This document shows, piece after piece, positions 7,628 through 16,195 of a DNA stretch of 64,000 nucleotides. Location of the stretch: contig JBAZEK010000001.1 in assembly GCA_041653995.1 (NCBI GenBank), forward strand, positions 930,001 to 994,000, in the 5' to 3' direction. Position 1 is the first letter of the stretch. The number at the start of each line of letters is the position of its first letter. The position numbers were made by a program, and so were the translations under genes. This DNA comes from Dehalococcoidia bacterium. GTDB taxonomy: Bacteria > Chloroflexota > Dehalococcoidia > GIF9 > UBA5629. The notes beneath the pieces were generated by a model. That model ran no database searches and had not been told where the DNA came from. It saw only the letters and a program-made list of their open reading frames with translations.

Positions 7628-8610
7628 TCCTGGTCCACCAGCTCCATGGTGTGCGCGATCTCTTTCCAGAGCGGCAACCTCTCAGGCGCGATGTCCAGCG
7701 GCGCCACTCCACCGAATAATATGTAACGGTTACCTTTCTTTATACCGTAGACATAGACCTGAGACGATATCTTGGTTGCAGACTTGGCATCATACAGATA
7801 TTCGAAAGCCGGCGTGACCCCGTCCGCCAGCGTGGTGGCATTATCGCTGGCAACCACTTTGGGACTGGCCCCGCCGCCCGACAATCTAATAGACTTGGCC
7901 CACTCGAAGGCTACGGAGTCGGCATCCACTCCGAAAGTGCTCACAATATACACCCTGATTGTATTGGCGTCCGGCGTTGAGGGAGACGCAACCGCTCCGA
8001 AGACCGAGTCCGGCAGAGCTTGCTGCTTATATTCCTTGGGATACCTGACCCTGAAATCATAGACGTCGTTGAAATATTCGTTGTAGTCCCAGGGCGGCAG
8101 CGGAGTCTCTTTTTTAGCCGCGGCCGCGGCCTCGGCGGCTGTGGGAGCGGGCGGTGCGATGACCATGGTCACCACCACATTTTGCGGCGAGTTCCTCGTC
8201 CCGGCGCCCGCGATGGTGATATTTTCCGTATATGTGCCGGGCTCCAGTCCGGCGGGGGCGATGAAGACATCAAGTGTTTTGCTGTAGCCTTTCTCCAGCG
8301 CTCCGTCCATCTCGGTCAACCATATCCAGGGCACGGTCTCCCTGGCAGCCCAGGCCATCACCCCGCCGCCCTCGTTCATAAAGGTGATCGTCCTGGTGAC
8401 GGTCTTGCTGTCGCCCTGATTAAACTGCACATTAATGGCCAGCGAGTTGATGCCCAGCCTGGGCGATACAACCGCAGGCTCCTCCTGTGTCGCTGCCGGC
8501 GTAGCCGCGGGCTCGGCGCAGCCGGCGATCAACAGCGAGACTATTACCAATGCCATGCAGATGTTGTTTCTGATACTATGACTATAAACCTTCGTAAATA
8601 GTTTCCTCAT
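7624..8610 (-). CDS. Putative lipoprotein with BACON-like beta domain
   Basis: A 328-residue exported protein. The signal peptide ends in lipobox LLIAGC. Residues about 50-150 look like an Ig-like or BACON-type domain: a WIWLTEMDGAL segment, then GLEPGTYTENITIAG, the pattern of repeats that bind or space proteins and glycans. An Ala/Pro linker separates it from a C-terminal domain of about 150 residues beginning near YDFRVRYPKEY, which resembles the PsbP-like or surface-lipoprotein folds seen after such linkers. It has no Shine-Dalgarno sequence; TGTTATAAT sits six bases before its ATG. It converges with, and overlaps by four bases, the other lipoprotein gene. Confidence 0.75.
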   Translation of the reverse strand: MRKLFTKVYSHSIRNNICMALVIVSLLIAGCAEPAATPAATQEEPAVVSPRLGINSLAINVQFNQGDSKTVTRTITFMNEGGGVMAWAARETVPWIWLTEMDGALEKGYSKTLDVFIAPAGLEPGTYTENITIAGAGTRNSPQNVVVTMVIAPPAPTAAEAAAAAKKETPLPPWDYNEYFNDVYDFRVRYPKEYKQQALPDSVFGAVASPSTPDANTIRVYIVSTFGVDADSVAFEWAKSIRLSGGGASPKVVASDNATTLADGVTPAFEYLYDAKSATKISSQVYVYGIKKGNRYILFGGVAPLDIAPERLPLWKEIAHTMELVDQD

Positions 8611-8616
8611 GATTAA

Positions 8617-8625
8617 ATTATAACA
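8617..8625 (-). promoter_or_regulatory. Extended -10 promoter, TGTTATAAT, placing +1 at the ATG
   Basis: On the minus strand TGTTATAAT ends at 8617, so the expected start is 8610, the first base of the lipoprotein start codon. There is no -35 match and no Shine-Dalgarno sequence. Same arrangement as at 7067-7075. Confidence 0.5.
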
Positions 8626-8738
8626 GGCCGGGCAAATAGCGCTGCGGCTTCCGGCGCAAACAACCGAAGCCCGCAGCTCCCGTTGAAACGATATATACCC
8701 ATGGAGTATGCTGTAACCGTGATGGGGCGCAGGGCGTA

Positions 8739-10709
8739 ATGGACAGGCATCTCAGTCTGAAGGCGGGACGCAACAGCTACCGCATACCGCTGTCGCGCGT
8801 GCACACGCTGGTGCTGGGCAGCGGCGCCGCGGGATTGAACGCGGCCGTGCAGCTTCACATCAGCGGCGTTAAAGATTTAATGATCGTCAGCGAGGGGCTG
8901 TTGATGGGCACCTCGATCAACACCGGCAGCGATAAGCAGACCTACTACCGCTTGTCTATGTACGGTTCCCAGGCTGATTCGCCGCGCGACATGGCGCAGA
9001 CCTACTTCGACTGCGGCTCCATGCACGGCGACCTGGCGCTGGTGGAATCGAGCCTGTCGCTGCAGGGCTTCATCAACCTGGTCAACCTGGGCGTCCCCTT
9101 TCCCCGCGACGAGTACGGGCAATTCGTGGGCTACAAGACCGACCACGATCCGCGTCGGCGCGCCACCTCGATCGGGCCCTATACCTCCAGGAAGATGTGC
9201 CTGACGCTGATCGACCGGATCAGGGAGTCAGGCATCAGGGTACGCGAAGGGCTGGAGGCGGTCGAGCTGTTCACGACGGGCGGTGAATCCCCCCGCGCGG
9301 CCGGGCTGTTGTGCGTGGACCGGGACGGACATTTCGAGGCCTTCATCTGCGAGAACCTGGTCTTCGCCGTGGGCGGACCGGGCGGGCTGTATAAAGCCAG
9401 CGTATATCCCGTTCAGCAGTCCGGCGCCATCGGGCTGGCGCTGATGGCCGGCGCCTGCGCCGCCAACCTGCCCGAATCGCAGTTCGGCCTGGCCTCCACG
9501 GCTTTCCGCTGGAACGTCTCGGGCACGTACATGCAGGTCATACCCAGGGTCGTCAGCCGTGACGCCGACGGAGTCTCGGACGAACAGGAATTCCTGCTGC
9601 CCTATTTCCGGTCCCCCGCCGCCATGCACGGGACGGTCTTCCTCAAAGGCTACCAGTGGCCCTTCGACGCGCGCAAGGCTATTGATGGCTCGTCGCTGAT
9701 CGACATACTGGTCTACATCGAGACGGTGGTTAAAGGCCGCCGCGTGTTCCTCGATTTCCGGGCAAACCCCGCGGGCTACAGGCTACTTGAATTGCCCGGC
9801 GAGGCCCGAGCCTACCTGGAGAAGTCCGGTGCGCTGCAGGATACGCCCATCCACCGACTGCTGCATATGAATCCGGGCGCCGCCGAGCTCTATAAAAACC
9901 ACGATATAGACTTGATGCAGGAGCCGCTCGAGGTGGCCGTCTGCGCGCAGCACAACAACGGCGGGCTGGCCGGAAACATCTGGTACGAGTCGACCAACAT
10001 CAAACACCTCTTCCCCATCGGCGAGGTCAACGGCTCGCACGGCGTCACGCGTCCCGGCGGCGCCGCGCTCAACGCAGGGCAGGTGGCCGGCTTCCGCGCC
10101 GCCGAGTTCATAGCCAACCGCTACGGGGAATGGAGCCTGGACGATGACGAAGCCGCTCAGGCCGTTAAAGAATGCGCGCAGGGCGTCATAGATTATACTG
10201 AGCTGTGTCTCAAGGCCCGCAATTCCTGGGAATCGGAACTGGAACAGGTCCGCGAGCGAATGTCGCGTTCGGGCGCGCATATACGCAGCATGGAGTCGCT
10301 GAACAGGGAGTGTCCGCAGGCCCGGGAGCAGGTCCGCCGGTTGATGGGGTCCGGCTGCGCGGTCGAAAGCAGGGAGCAGATCGGGCATGCCTTCAGGGTC
10401 AGGCAGCTCGCCTTCGCGCAGGCGGCCTACCTGGACGCCATCCGCTACGCGCTGCAGAGCGGCGCGGGCAGCCGCGGGTCTTCCATCGTGCTGGACCCCG
10501 CGGGCACAAAGGTGCACGAGATGCTGGACGACTCCTGGAGGATCGCCGCGGAGGACACGTCGTTCAGGAGCAAGGTGCTCGAGACCCTGTGCGATAGAAA
10601 AGGCGAGATGAATCATCGCTGGGCGCCATGCCGCCCCATACCCGAGACCGACGCATGGTTCGAAACGACCTGGGCCAGGTTCCGCAGCGGTGATATCTAC
10701 TTCCGCTGA
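8739..10709 (+). CDS. FAD-dependent oxidoreductase of the fumarate reductase/succinate dehydrogenase flavoprotein superfamily
   Basis: A 656-residue flavoprotein. The FAD dinucleotide-binding loop is VLGSGAAGLNAAVQL at about 26-40. The second FAD contact near the end of the FAD domain is GEVNGSHGVTRPGGAALNAGQVAG. A 150-residue helical tail follows. An N-terminal SHxxxxxG histidyl-FAD motif of fumarate reductase is not obvious. No Fe-S or membrane subunit is adjacent, so it is probably a soluble enzyme on an unknown substrate. The ribosome binding site is weak. It converges with the OYE-type reductase at 10.75 kb, at the edge of the sugar-acid island, and could belong to it. Confidence 0.8.
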   Translation: MDRHLSLKAGRNSYRIPLSRVHTLVLGSGAAGLNAAVQLHISGVKDLMIVSEGLLMGTSINTGSDKQTYYRLSMYGSQADSPRDMAQTYFDCGSMHGDLALVESSLSLQGFINLVNLGVPFPRDEYGQFVGYKTDHDPRRRATSIGPYTSRKMCLTLIDRIRESGIRVREGLEAVELFTTGGESPRAAGLLCVDRDGHFEAFICENLVFAVGGPGGLYKASVYPVQQSGAIGLALMAGACAANLPESQFGLASTAFRWNVSGTYMQVIPRVVSRDADGVSDEQEFLLPYFRSPAAMHGTVFLKGYQWPFDARKAIDGSSLIDILVYIETVVKGRRVFLDFRANPAGYRLLELPGEARAYLEKSGALQDTPIHRLLHMNPGAAELYKNHDIDLMQEPLEVAVCAQHNNGGLAGNIWYESTNIKHLFPIGEVNGSHGVTRPGGAALNAGQVAGFRAAEFIANRYGEWSLDDDEAAQAVKECAQGVIDYTELCLKARNSWESELEQVRERMSRSGAHIRSMESLNRECPQAREQVRRLMGSGCAVESREQIGHAFRVRQLAFAQAAYLDAIRYALQSGAGSRGSSIVLDPAGTKVHEMLDDSWRIAAEDTSFRSKVLETLCDRKGEMNHRWAPCRPIPETDAWFETTWARFRSGDIYFR

Positions 10710-10745
10710 GATTCACCCGCGGGACTGCATCCGCCGCCGGCCGCA

Positions 10746-12188
10746 CTACTGTATGGCCTTCTTGATACGCTTCAATTCCTCCGCCTCCGGCAGCTCCCTG
10801 TAATAATCGTCCAGCGGATAGCATCCCGAGACAAGCCCATGGCGCGGCGCGGTGGTGCAATCGCTGAAGGTCCGGCAGATGCGGCTGCGGTCCAGCGGAC
10901 GTCCCGCCAGCACATCCGAGGGAAGCCCCGGATAGGACAGCGTGGAGCGTCCCAGCCCCACGAAGTCGATCATGCCGGACTCAACCACGGCCTGCGCAAC
11001 GTTGGGTATCCACTCCTGCAGGTAGCTGTATCCCGATCCCACGCAGAGCATATCCGGCGCGGCGGCTTTCAGTTCTGCCGCGACACGCATATGCCGCGCC
11101 ACCCCGGCCAGAGGGTCCTCGGGAGGCAGATAGCCGTCCGAGGGCGGGTACCAGGCGGGACGTATAATATGCGGATTATAGTAGGGGCTGCCGGCCGAGA
11201 AGTTGACCAGCTCAACGCCCATCTCGTCCATCATCTTAATCAGCGCCAGCGGCTCGTCCGTTTTTACCTCCCCAGGCTTATCCGGATCTCCGCCGAAGGC
11301 ATAGGGGTAACGGCCGTTTTCATCGCGGTACTCGATCATGCGGCCGACTTTGTTATCGTCCGGACGGAAGGGCGGCATGTCGAAGCTGCTGAACCTGACC
11401 CCGATCCTGAGGCCGGGGCATTCACTTTTGATACCCGCCACTATCTCGCGCAGGAAGCGGGCGCGGTTCTCCAGGCTGCCTCCGTATTTGCCCGGGCGTG
11501 TGACCGCGCTGAGGAACTCGTGCCCCAGGTAGCCGTGGCAGTGCTTGATATCCACGAAATCGAATCCGACGGCCAGGGCGCGCTTTGCTGCCTGCACATA
11601 GTCCCCGATCAGGCCGTCGATCTCGGCGTCGGTCATTACAGGGTAGTCCTCAGCTATTCCGAACAGCTTATCCAGCAGGGGATGGTGATACAGTATTTTC
11701 GGCTCGAGCTTGTTTTTCTCGTTGGGACGGCTGAAGCGTCCCGAGTGCGTGAGCTGCAGCCCGACTAGCAGGTCGTCGGTCCGGCCGTGAAAAGCTTCAT
11801 GTTCTTTGGTCAGCGTCGTGCGCAGCTCTTCCAGGTCGCGCATGGTGTAATCGACTATCATCAGCTGGTTGGGATTGGCCCGTCCATCCGGCCTGACGGC
11901 AGCGGCCTCGCCGCCCCAGATCAGCTTGGCGCCGCTCAGGCCGAACTTCCTCCAGCGCCGGTAGACCGGGTCGGTGGGCCGCCCGTCCACGGTGCAGTCC
12001 CATCCCTCCATCGGCTGCGCGCAGAAGCGGTTGCCGATGGTCCTGCCGTCCTTCAGTTTATACGGCTGCGCCAGCGGGCCGGAGGGGGCCGGGACTATTT
12101 CGGGGCTGACGGGGATTTCGATGCCCAGCGAACGAACATAGTCGCGAAACTCCGCGAGCGTCTTCAGCTGTGCTATGCGAGTGTACAC
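10746..12188 (-). CDS. NADH:flavin oxidoreductase, Old Yellow Enzyme family (single barrel domain)
   Basis: A 480-residue TIM-barrel FMN enzyme. Family landmarks include NRFCAQPMEGWD near residue 53, the substrate His/His-Gly segment DIKHCHGYLGHEFLSAVTR, and the phosphate-binding SGMIDFVGLGR. It lacks the C-terminal FAD/NAD domain of 2,4-dienoyl-CoA reductase. The cysteine-bearing tail (CRTFSDC, then GLVSGC) recalls the 4Fe-4S site of that subgroup but is irregular. The start is GTG at 12188 with AAGGT upstream. It is the last gene of a minus-strand operon with SDR, KDG kinase and KDPG aldolase, 21 bases after the aldolase, so its substrate may be a sugar-acid derivative. Confidence 0.85.
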   Translation of the reverse strand: MYTRIAQLKTLAEFRDYVRSLGIEIPVSPEIVPAPSGPLAQPYKLKDGRTIGNRFCAQPMEGWDCTVDGRPTDPVYRRWRKFGLSGAKLIWGGEAAAVRPDGRANPNQLMIVDYTMRDLEELRTTLTKEHEAFHGRTDDLLVGLQLTHSGRFSRPNEKNKLEPKILYHHPLLDKLFGIAEDYPVMTDAEIDGLIGDYVQAAKRALAVGFDFVDIKHCHGYLGHEFLSAVTRPGKYGGSLENRARFLREIVAGIKSECPGLRIGVRFSSFDMPPFRPDDNKVGRMIEYRDENGRYPYAFGGDPDKPGEVKTDEPLALIKMMDEMGVELVNFSAGSPYYNPHIIRPAWYPPSDGYLPPEDPLAGVARHMRVAAELKAAAPDMLCVGSGYSYLQEWIPNVAQAVVESGMIDFVGLGRSTLSYPGLPSDVLAGRPLDRSRICRTFSDCTTAPRHGLVSGCYPLDDYYRELPEAEELKRIKKAIQ

Positions 12189-12209
12189 CTTATTAATCCG
12201 TGATGCGGT

Positions 12210-12896
12210 TTATGAGATGGCAGGCTTGCCGGCACGGGCCTTCTTTATCCAGCCCAGCACCTTTCTCGCTGTCGCGGTGATCGCGGTGTAATCGCCCGCT
12301 TCTATAGCTTTGGCGGGGAAGAGCTTGCCGCCCATGCCGACGCAGCATACGCCGGCCTTGAACCAGCCGGTTATGTTCTCCTCCGTAGCATCCACACCGC
12401 CGGTGGGCATCAGCCTGGCCCAGGGCAGGGGCGCCAGCACGTCCTTCACGAAAGCGGGGCCGCCGACTGCTGCGGCGGGGAAGACCTTGCATATCTCCAC
12501 GCCCAGCTCCTCGGCGCTGGATATCTCCGACACGGTTGCGCAGCCCGGGCAGTAGGCAACCTTGCGCCTGTTGCACAGTCGCGCCACCTCGGGATTGAGC
12601 GCCGGACCCACGATGAAGCTGGCGCCCATCTGTATATAAAGCGCGGCCGTGGCCGGATCGATGATGGAGCCGGCCCCCAGTATGATGCGGTCGTCGTTTT
12701 TAAAATGCATGGTCAGCTCTTTAAACACCTCGTGAGCGCGGTCCCCCCGGTTGGTGAACTCGAAGCAGCGCACGCCTCCCGCGATGCAGGCCTCGACCAC
12801 CCTGGTCACGGTCTTGCTATCGCTATGGTAGAACACGGGCACCAGCCCGCTCTCCACCATGGCGGTCAGGACTTTGAGACGAGAGAATTTAGCCAT
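12210..12896 (-). CDS. eda: KDPG/KHG aldolase
   Basis: A 228-residue class I aldolase that splits 2-keto-3-deoxy-6-phosphogluconate to pyruvate and glyceraldehyde-3-phosphate. The Schiff-base lysine is Lys137 in EICKVFP and the general acid/base is Glu46 in FEFTNR. The phosphate-binding LMPTGGVD segment is present. The usual PGVxTPxE loop reads PGCATVSE, a mild departure. It has a good site (GGAAAGGTG) and starts 22 bases after the sugar kinase gene, which would supply its substrate. Confidence 0.92.
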   Translation of the reverse strand: MAKFSRLKVLTAMVESGLVPVFYHSDSKTVTRVVEACIAGGVRCFEFTNRGDRAHEVFKELTMHFKNDDRIILGAGSIIDPATAALYIQMGASFIVGPALNPEVARLCNRRKVAYCPGCATVSEISSAEELGVEICKVFPAAAVGGPAFVKDVLAPLPWARLMPTGGVDATEENITGWFKAGVCCVGMGGKLFPAKAIEAGDYTAITATARKVLGWIKKARAGKPAIS

Positions 12897-12918
12897 TTCA
12901 CCTTTCCTCGCTATCGTA

Positions 12919-13953
12919 TTAACGGCTGACGCGTCCCGACGCGTCGCCCTTGAGCAGCTTCTCCACCTCGGCGATGGAAACCAGGTTGAAATCGCCGTAA
13001 ATGGTATGTTTCAGCGCCGATGCAGCCACGGCGAAATCCAGCGCCTTCTGCGGGTCGGACGGACTGGATATCAATCCGTAGATCAGGCCGCCCGCGAAGC
13101 TGTCCCCGCTGCCGACCCGGTCCACGATGTGCGTGATATCGAAATTCGGCCCCCGGTAGAATTTGCCCGCATGCCGGAGCACGGCGCTCCATGAGTTGTG
13201 AGAGGCGGAGAAGGAGCCGCGCAGCGTAATCGCAATAGTCGTCAGGTTTTTGAACTTTTTCGCCAGCGACTCGCAGACGAAGCGATACCTGTCAGCGGAT
13301 ACCTTGCCTCTGGAGATATCGGCCCCGGGAGCTTTAATGCCGAAGACCTTTTCGGCATCCTCCTCGTTGCCGATGGCCGCGTCGCAGTACGAGACCAGCT
13401 CCCGCATGACCTCGCCCGCCGGTTTCCCCCACTTCCACAGTTTGGCGCGGTAGTTCAAATCGCAGGAGACGGGGATGCCCAGTTTGCGCGCGGTTTTGAC
13501 CGCCTGCAGGCACGTTTCCGCCGCGCCCGAAGAAACGGCGGGCGTGATGCCGGTCCAGTGGAACCATCCCGCGTCTTTGAATATCTTACTCCAGTCGAAC
13601 ATGTCCGGCGTCACCGTTGCGAAGGAGGAGTCCGCCCTGTCGTAGATCACCCGGCTGCCGCGCATGACCGCGCCGGTCTCCAGGAAGTAGATGCCCAGGC
13701 GGCTGCCGCCGCGCTGGATATGGCGGGTGCCCACGCCGTACCGGCGCAGGCACTGCAGGCAGGCTTCGCCCAGGTCGTTGGAGGGAAGCCGCGTGACGAA
13801 ATCGGCTTGCAGCCCGAAGTTGGCCAGGGAGACCGCCACGTTGGCCTCGCCGCCGCCGTAGGAGGCATCGAAGCTCTGCGCCTGTCCGAACCTCAATTGT
13901 CCCGGCGTCGCCAGGCGGAGCATGATCTCCCCGAAGGTTACTACTTTTTTCAT
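12919..13953 (-). CDS. kdgK: PfkB-family sugar kinase, probable 2-keto-3-deoxygluconate kinase
   Basis: A 344-residue ribokinase-fold enzyme. The N-terminal GEIMLRL and the GGGEANVAVSLANFG segment are PfkB signature 1. The C-terminal DRVGSGDSFAGGLIYGL is signature 2 with the catalytic aspartate. Assignment to KDG rests on similarity to KdgK-type proteins and on position: it is 22 bases upstream of KDPG aldolase and 9 bases after an SDR dehydrogenase. AGAGGAATGAG serves as ribosome binding site. Another 2-keto-sugar acid cannot be excluded. Confidence 0.87.
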   Translation of the reverse strand: MKKVVTFGEIMLRLATPGQLRFGQAQSFDASYGGGEANVAVSLANFGLQADFVTRLPSNDLGEACLQCLRRYGVGTRHIQRGGSRLGIYFLETGAVMRGSRVIYDRADSSFATVTPDMFDWSKIFKDAGWFHWTGITPAVSSGAAETCLQAVKTARKLGIPVSCDLNYRAKLWKWGKPAGEVMRELVSYCDAAIGNEEDAEKVFGIKAPGADISRGKVSADRYRFVCESLAKKFKNLTTIAITLRGSFSASHNSWSAVLRHAGKFYRGPNFDITHIVDRVGSGDSFAGGLIYGLISSPSDPQKALDFAVAASALKHTIYGDFNLVSIAEVEKLLKGDASGRVSR

Positions 13954-13962
13954 CTCATTCCT

Positions 13963-14742
13963 CTACAAACGCTGTATATGAAATCCGCCGTCCACGTCGA
14001 TCACCTGTCCCGTGGAGAACGGCAGGCAGCCCTCCGCGATGGCGACCACCGCGCGCGCGACGTCCTCGGGCCGGCCCCAGCGCTTGATGGGCGTGACTCC
14101 GCCGGCGATCAGTTTGTCGTACTTGCCCTTGACCGCCTCCGTCATGGGCGTGCGGATGATGCCGGGACGTACCTCGTACACGTTGATGCCTTCCGCGGCC
14201 AGGCGGTCGGCGTAGAGCAGCGTGCTCATGGCCAGGGCCGCCTTGGAGATGCAGTACTCGGCGCGGCTGGGACTGCTGGTATAGGCGCTGATCGAGCCGA
14301 TATTGACGATCACGGCCGATTTGATCACCTTTTTTTTGATCAGTTGAATCATCTTCTTCGCTACGAGCTGCGAGAGGAAGTAGGGCCCGACGGCATTGAC
14401 CGCCATCACCTCCCCCAGGCTACTTTCTGTGATCTCGAGCATATCCCTGCGCACGCGCGGCGCGATGCCCGCGTTATTGACCAGCAGGTCCACCCGTCCG
14501 TATTTCTTAATTGCCGCGTCCAGCAGTTTACTTCGGTCGGCCGCCGAGGTGATATCGGCTGTAACGATCAGTCCATCCGAGCCTGCCTTACGCACCAGCC
14601 TGAGCGTCTCATTCGCAGGCTTTTTATCCCCGATATCGTTGATTACGGTCGTCCAGCCGGCTGCCGCCAGCCCGACCGCGATGCCGCGTCCAATGCCCCC
14701 GCCGGCCCCGGTGATGATCGCGATCTTCGCTTTTTTAACCAT
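13963..14742 (-). CDS. Short-chain dehydrogenase/reductase
   Basis: A 259-residue classical SDR. The NAD(P) loop is GAGGGIGRGI (about 11-20), NNAG follows at about 89, and the catalytic triad is Ser with YCISK (Tyr-x3-Lys). Classical SDRs at this place in sugar-acid operons reduce or oxidise keto-sugar acids (KduD-like). It is the first gene of the minus-strand operon that continues into KDG kinase, KDPG aldolase and the OYE-type reductase. The exact substrate is unknown. Confidence 0.88.
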   Translation of the reverse strand: MVKKAKIAIITGAGGGIGRGIAVGLAAAGWTTVINDIGDKKPANETLRLVRKAGSDGLIVTADITSAADRSKLLDAAIKKYGRVDLLVNNAGIAPRVRRDMLEITESSLGEVMAVNAVGPYFLSQLVAKKMIQLIKKKVIKSAVIVNIGSISAYTSSPSRAEYCISKAALAMSTLLYADRLAAEGINVYEVRPGIIRTPMTEAVKGKYDKLIAGGVTPIKRWGRPEDVARAVVAIAEGCLPFSTGQVIDVDGGFHIQRL

Positions 14743-14873
14743 TTTACCCGCTCTCGCTGTGCAACCTCACACTGGAATTGAGCATATCATTTCAGGTGCT
14801 TCATCCGCAACTGAGCAGTGCATCATTTTGAATCCAAATGTATATGCTGAACATTTAAGATAGTAAATACCTG

Positions 14874-14907
14874 TTGACATGTGATATCATTATTGATACC
14901 ATGTGAT
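14874..14907 (+). promoter_or_regulatory. Promoter and possible operator of hicAB
   Basis: A perfect -35 TTGACA at 14874-14879 is followed, 17 bases on, by TACCAT (14897-14902, four of six matches). Two copies of CATGTGAT at 14878 and 14900 lie 22 bases apart, two helical turns, and TGATATCA at 14882 is a perfect palindrome. HicB antitoxins usually repress their own operon by binding such repeats. Confidence 0.4.
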
Positions 14908-14910
14908 TGA

Positions 14911-15174
14911 ATGACCGATGCAATAGCGAAGATAGTAAAACAGATGCGGGGGAATCCGCAAAATATCAGATTCAGCGACCTCTGCAGAGTTTGTGAATAC
15001 TATTTTGGTAGCCCTCGGCAGAGGGACAGCAGTCATTGTATTTATAAAACGCCCTGGCAGGGCGATCCCCGCATAAATATACAGGATGACAATGGTAAGG
15101 CAAAAGTATATCAGGTTGGACAGGTTTTAAGAGCTATAGCTAAATTGGAGGCGCAAAATGGTGACAAAGATTAA
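14911..15174 (+). CDS. hicA: HicA-type mRNA interferase toxin
   Basis: An 87-residue protein of the dsRBD-like HicA fold, longer than the classical 60-80 residues. The catalytic histidine is probably His42 in SSHCIYKTPW. The C-terminal helix YQVGQVLRAIAKLE fits. HicA cleaves mRNA until bound by HicB. The start has no clear Shine-Dalgarno sequence, and the promoter would begin transcription within two bases of the ATG. The 3' end overlaps hicB by 17 bases, the usual coupling in these pairs. Confidence 0.78.
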   Translation: MTDAIAKIVKQMRGNPQNIRFSDLCRVCEYYFGSPRQRDSSHCIYKTPWQGDPRINIQDDNGKAKVYQVGQVLRAIAKLEAQNGDKD

Positions 15175-15502
15175 GAAAAACACTGACCAGTATACATATC
15201 GTATTACCTGGTCCGAGGAAGATAAGGAATTCGTCGGTTTATGTGCCGAATTCCCCGGTCTGAGCTGGCTGGCGAAGACCCCCGAAGCGGCACTGCAGGG
15301 CATACGCAGGGTGGTGGCGGAAGCAGTTACAGATATGCAGTCCAACAAAGAAACCGTTCCTCAGCCGCTTGCGATCAGGCGCTATTCAGGCAGACTGATG
15401 GTGCGTATTCCGCCGCACATCCATCGGGAGTTGACCATACAGGCAGCGGAAGCTAAGGTCAGCATCAATCGTCTCATCAGCTCCCGGCTGGCTTCAGTGT
15501 AA
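15158..15502 (+). CDS. hicB: HicB-type antitoxin
   Basis: A 114-residue antitoxin. Residues 1-65 form the partial RNase H-like HicB fold (YTYRITWSEEDKEFVGLCAEFPGLSWLAKTPEAAL in substance). Residues about 80-114 (VRIPPHIHRELTIQAAEAK and on) look like a ribbon-helix-helix DNA-binding domain. It binds and blocks HicA and likely represses the operon. TTGGAGGCG inside hicA provides its ribosome binding site. The pair sits between the two sugar-acid operons. Confidence 0.85.
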   Translation: MVTKIKKNTDQYTYRITWSEEDKEFVGLCAEFPGLSWLAKTPEAALQGIRRVVAEAVTDMQSNKETVPQPLAIRRYSGRLMVRIPPHIHRELTIQAAEAKVSINRLISSRLASV

Positions 15503-15566
15503 ATATTCCTCCCGGCCATCAGTCATATTGACACTCGAATTACAAAGTGTAGTACACTATGAACCG

Positions 15567-16178
15567 GTGAGCCAAAATATCCTGCTGGTAACGTCCGGAT
15601 TCTTTCATCCGCCCTATGCGGGGAGGCTGGCCCTTCACGAAGCGCTGGGGCAGCTGGACGGTTTCACCTTCCGGCATGTGCCGTCGCTGGAGAAACTCCC
15701 CGCCAACCTGGAGCAGTACTCCGCCATGGTGCTTTATTATCATCACAAGACCATATCCGACGCGGCGTTTACGCGCTTTGAGGGTTTCACGGCGGGAGGG
15801 GGCGGGGTGCTGGCGGTGCACTCGGCCACGGCCTCGTTCAAAGACTCCCCGCCCTACTCGGAGATACTGGGGGGGCGTTTTTCCGGGCACGGTCCGCTGG
15901 AGAGTTTCGAAGTCCGCAGCCGCAGCTATAACATTTTCCGCGGCATCGAGCCCTTCACCCTCAGGGACGAACTGTATCTGCATGAGCTTGAGCCGGGCAT
16001 CGACGTCCATTTCACGGCCATGCACGGAAACGGCGAGACGCCGGTGGTCTGGACGCACCGCTATAAGCAGGGCAGGATCTGTTACGTGGAGCCGGGACAT
16101 ACATCCAATAGTCTGAAACATCCCGCCGTGCAGGAGATACTGCGGCGCGGATTGCAGTGGGTTTGCGGCGCGGAGTAA
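15567..16178 (+). CDS. ThuA-like domain protein
   Basis: A 203-residue protein of the ThuA family, a class I glutamine amidotransferase-like fold found in sugar-utilisation loci. It shows VTSGFFHPPY at the start, the GGGGVLAVHSATASF turn, the FSGHGPLESFEV segment and the closing RICYVEPGHTSNSLKHP. The reading frame extends upstream to a TTG at 15528, but TTGACA at 15528 and TACACT at 15553 look like its promoter, so GTG at 15567 is the better start. It begins the plus-strand operon with an oxidoreductase, a symporter and an unknown protein. ThuA proteins are implicated in keto-sugar metabolism; the reaction is unclear. Confidence 0.8.
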   Translation: MSQNILLVTSGFFHPPYAGRLALHEALGQLDGFTFRHVPSLEKLPANLEQYSAMVLYYHHKTISDAAFTRFEGFTAGGGGVLAVHSATASFKDSPPYSEILGGRFSGHGPLESFEVRSRSYNIFRGIEPFTLRDELYLHELEPGIDVHFTAMHGNGETPVVWTHRYKQGRICYVEPGHTSNSLKHPAVQEILRRGLQWVCGAE

Positions 16179-16195
16179 CGGCAGGGGCGAAAGCC

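Noticed and set aside
13198..14781. 527-codon plus-strand open frame
   Set aside because: Antisense to the SDR and KDG kinase genes, both with full motifs.
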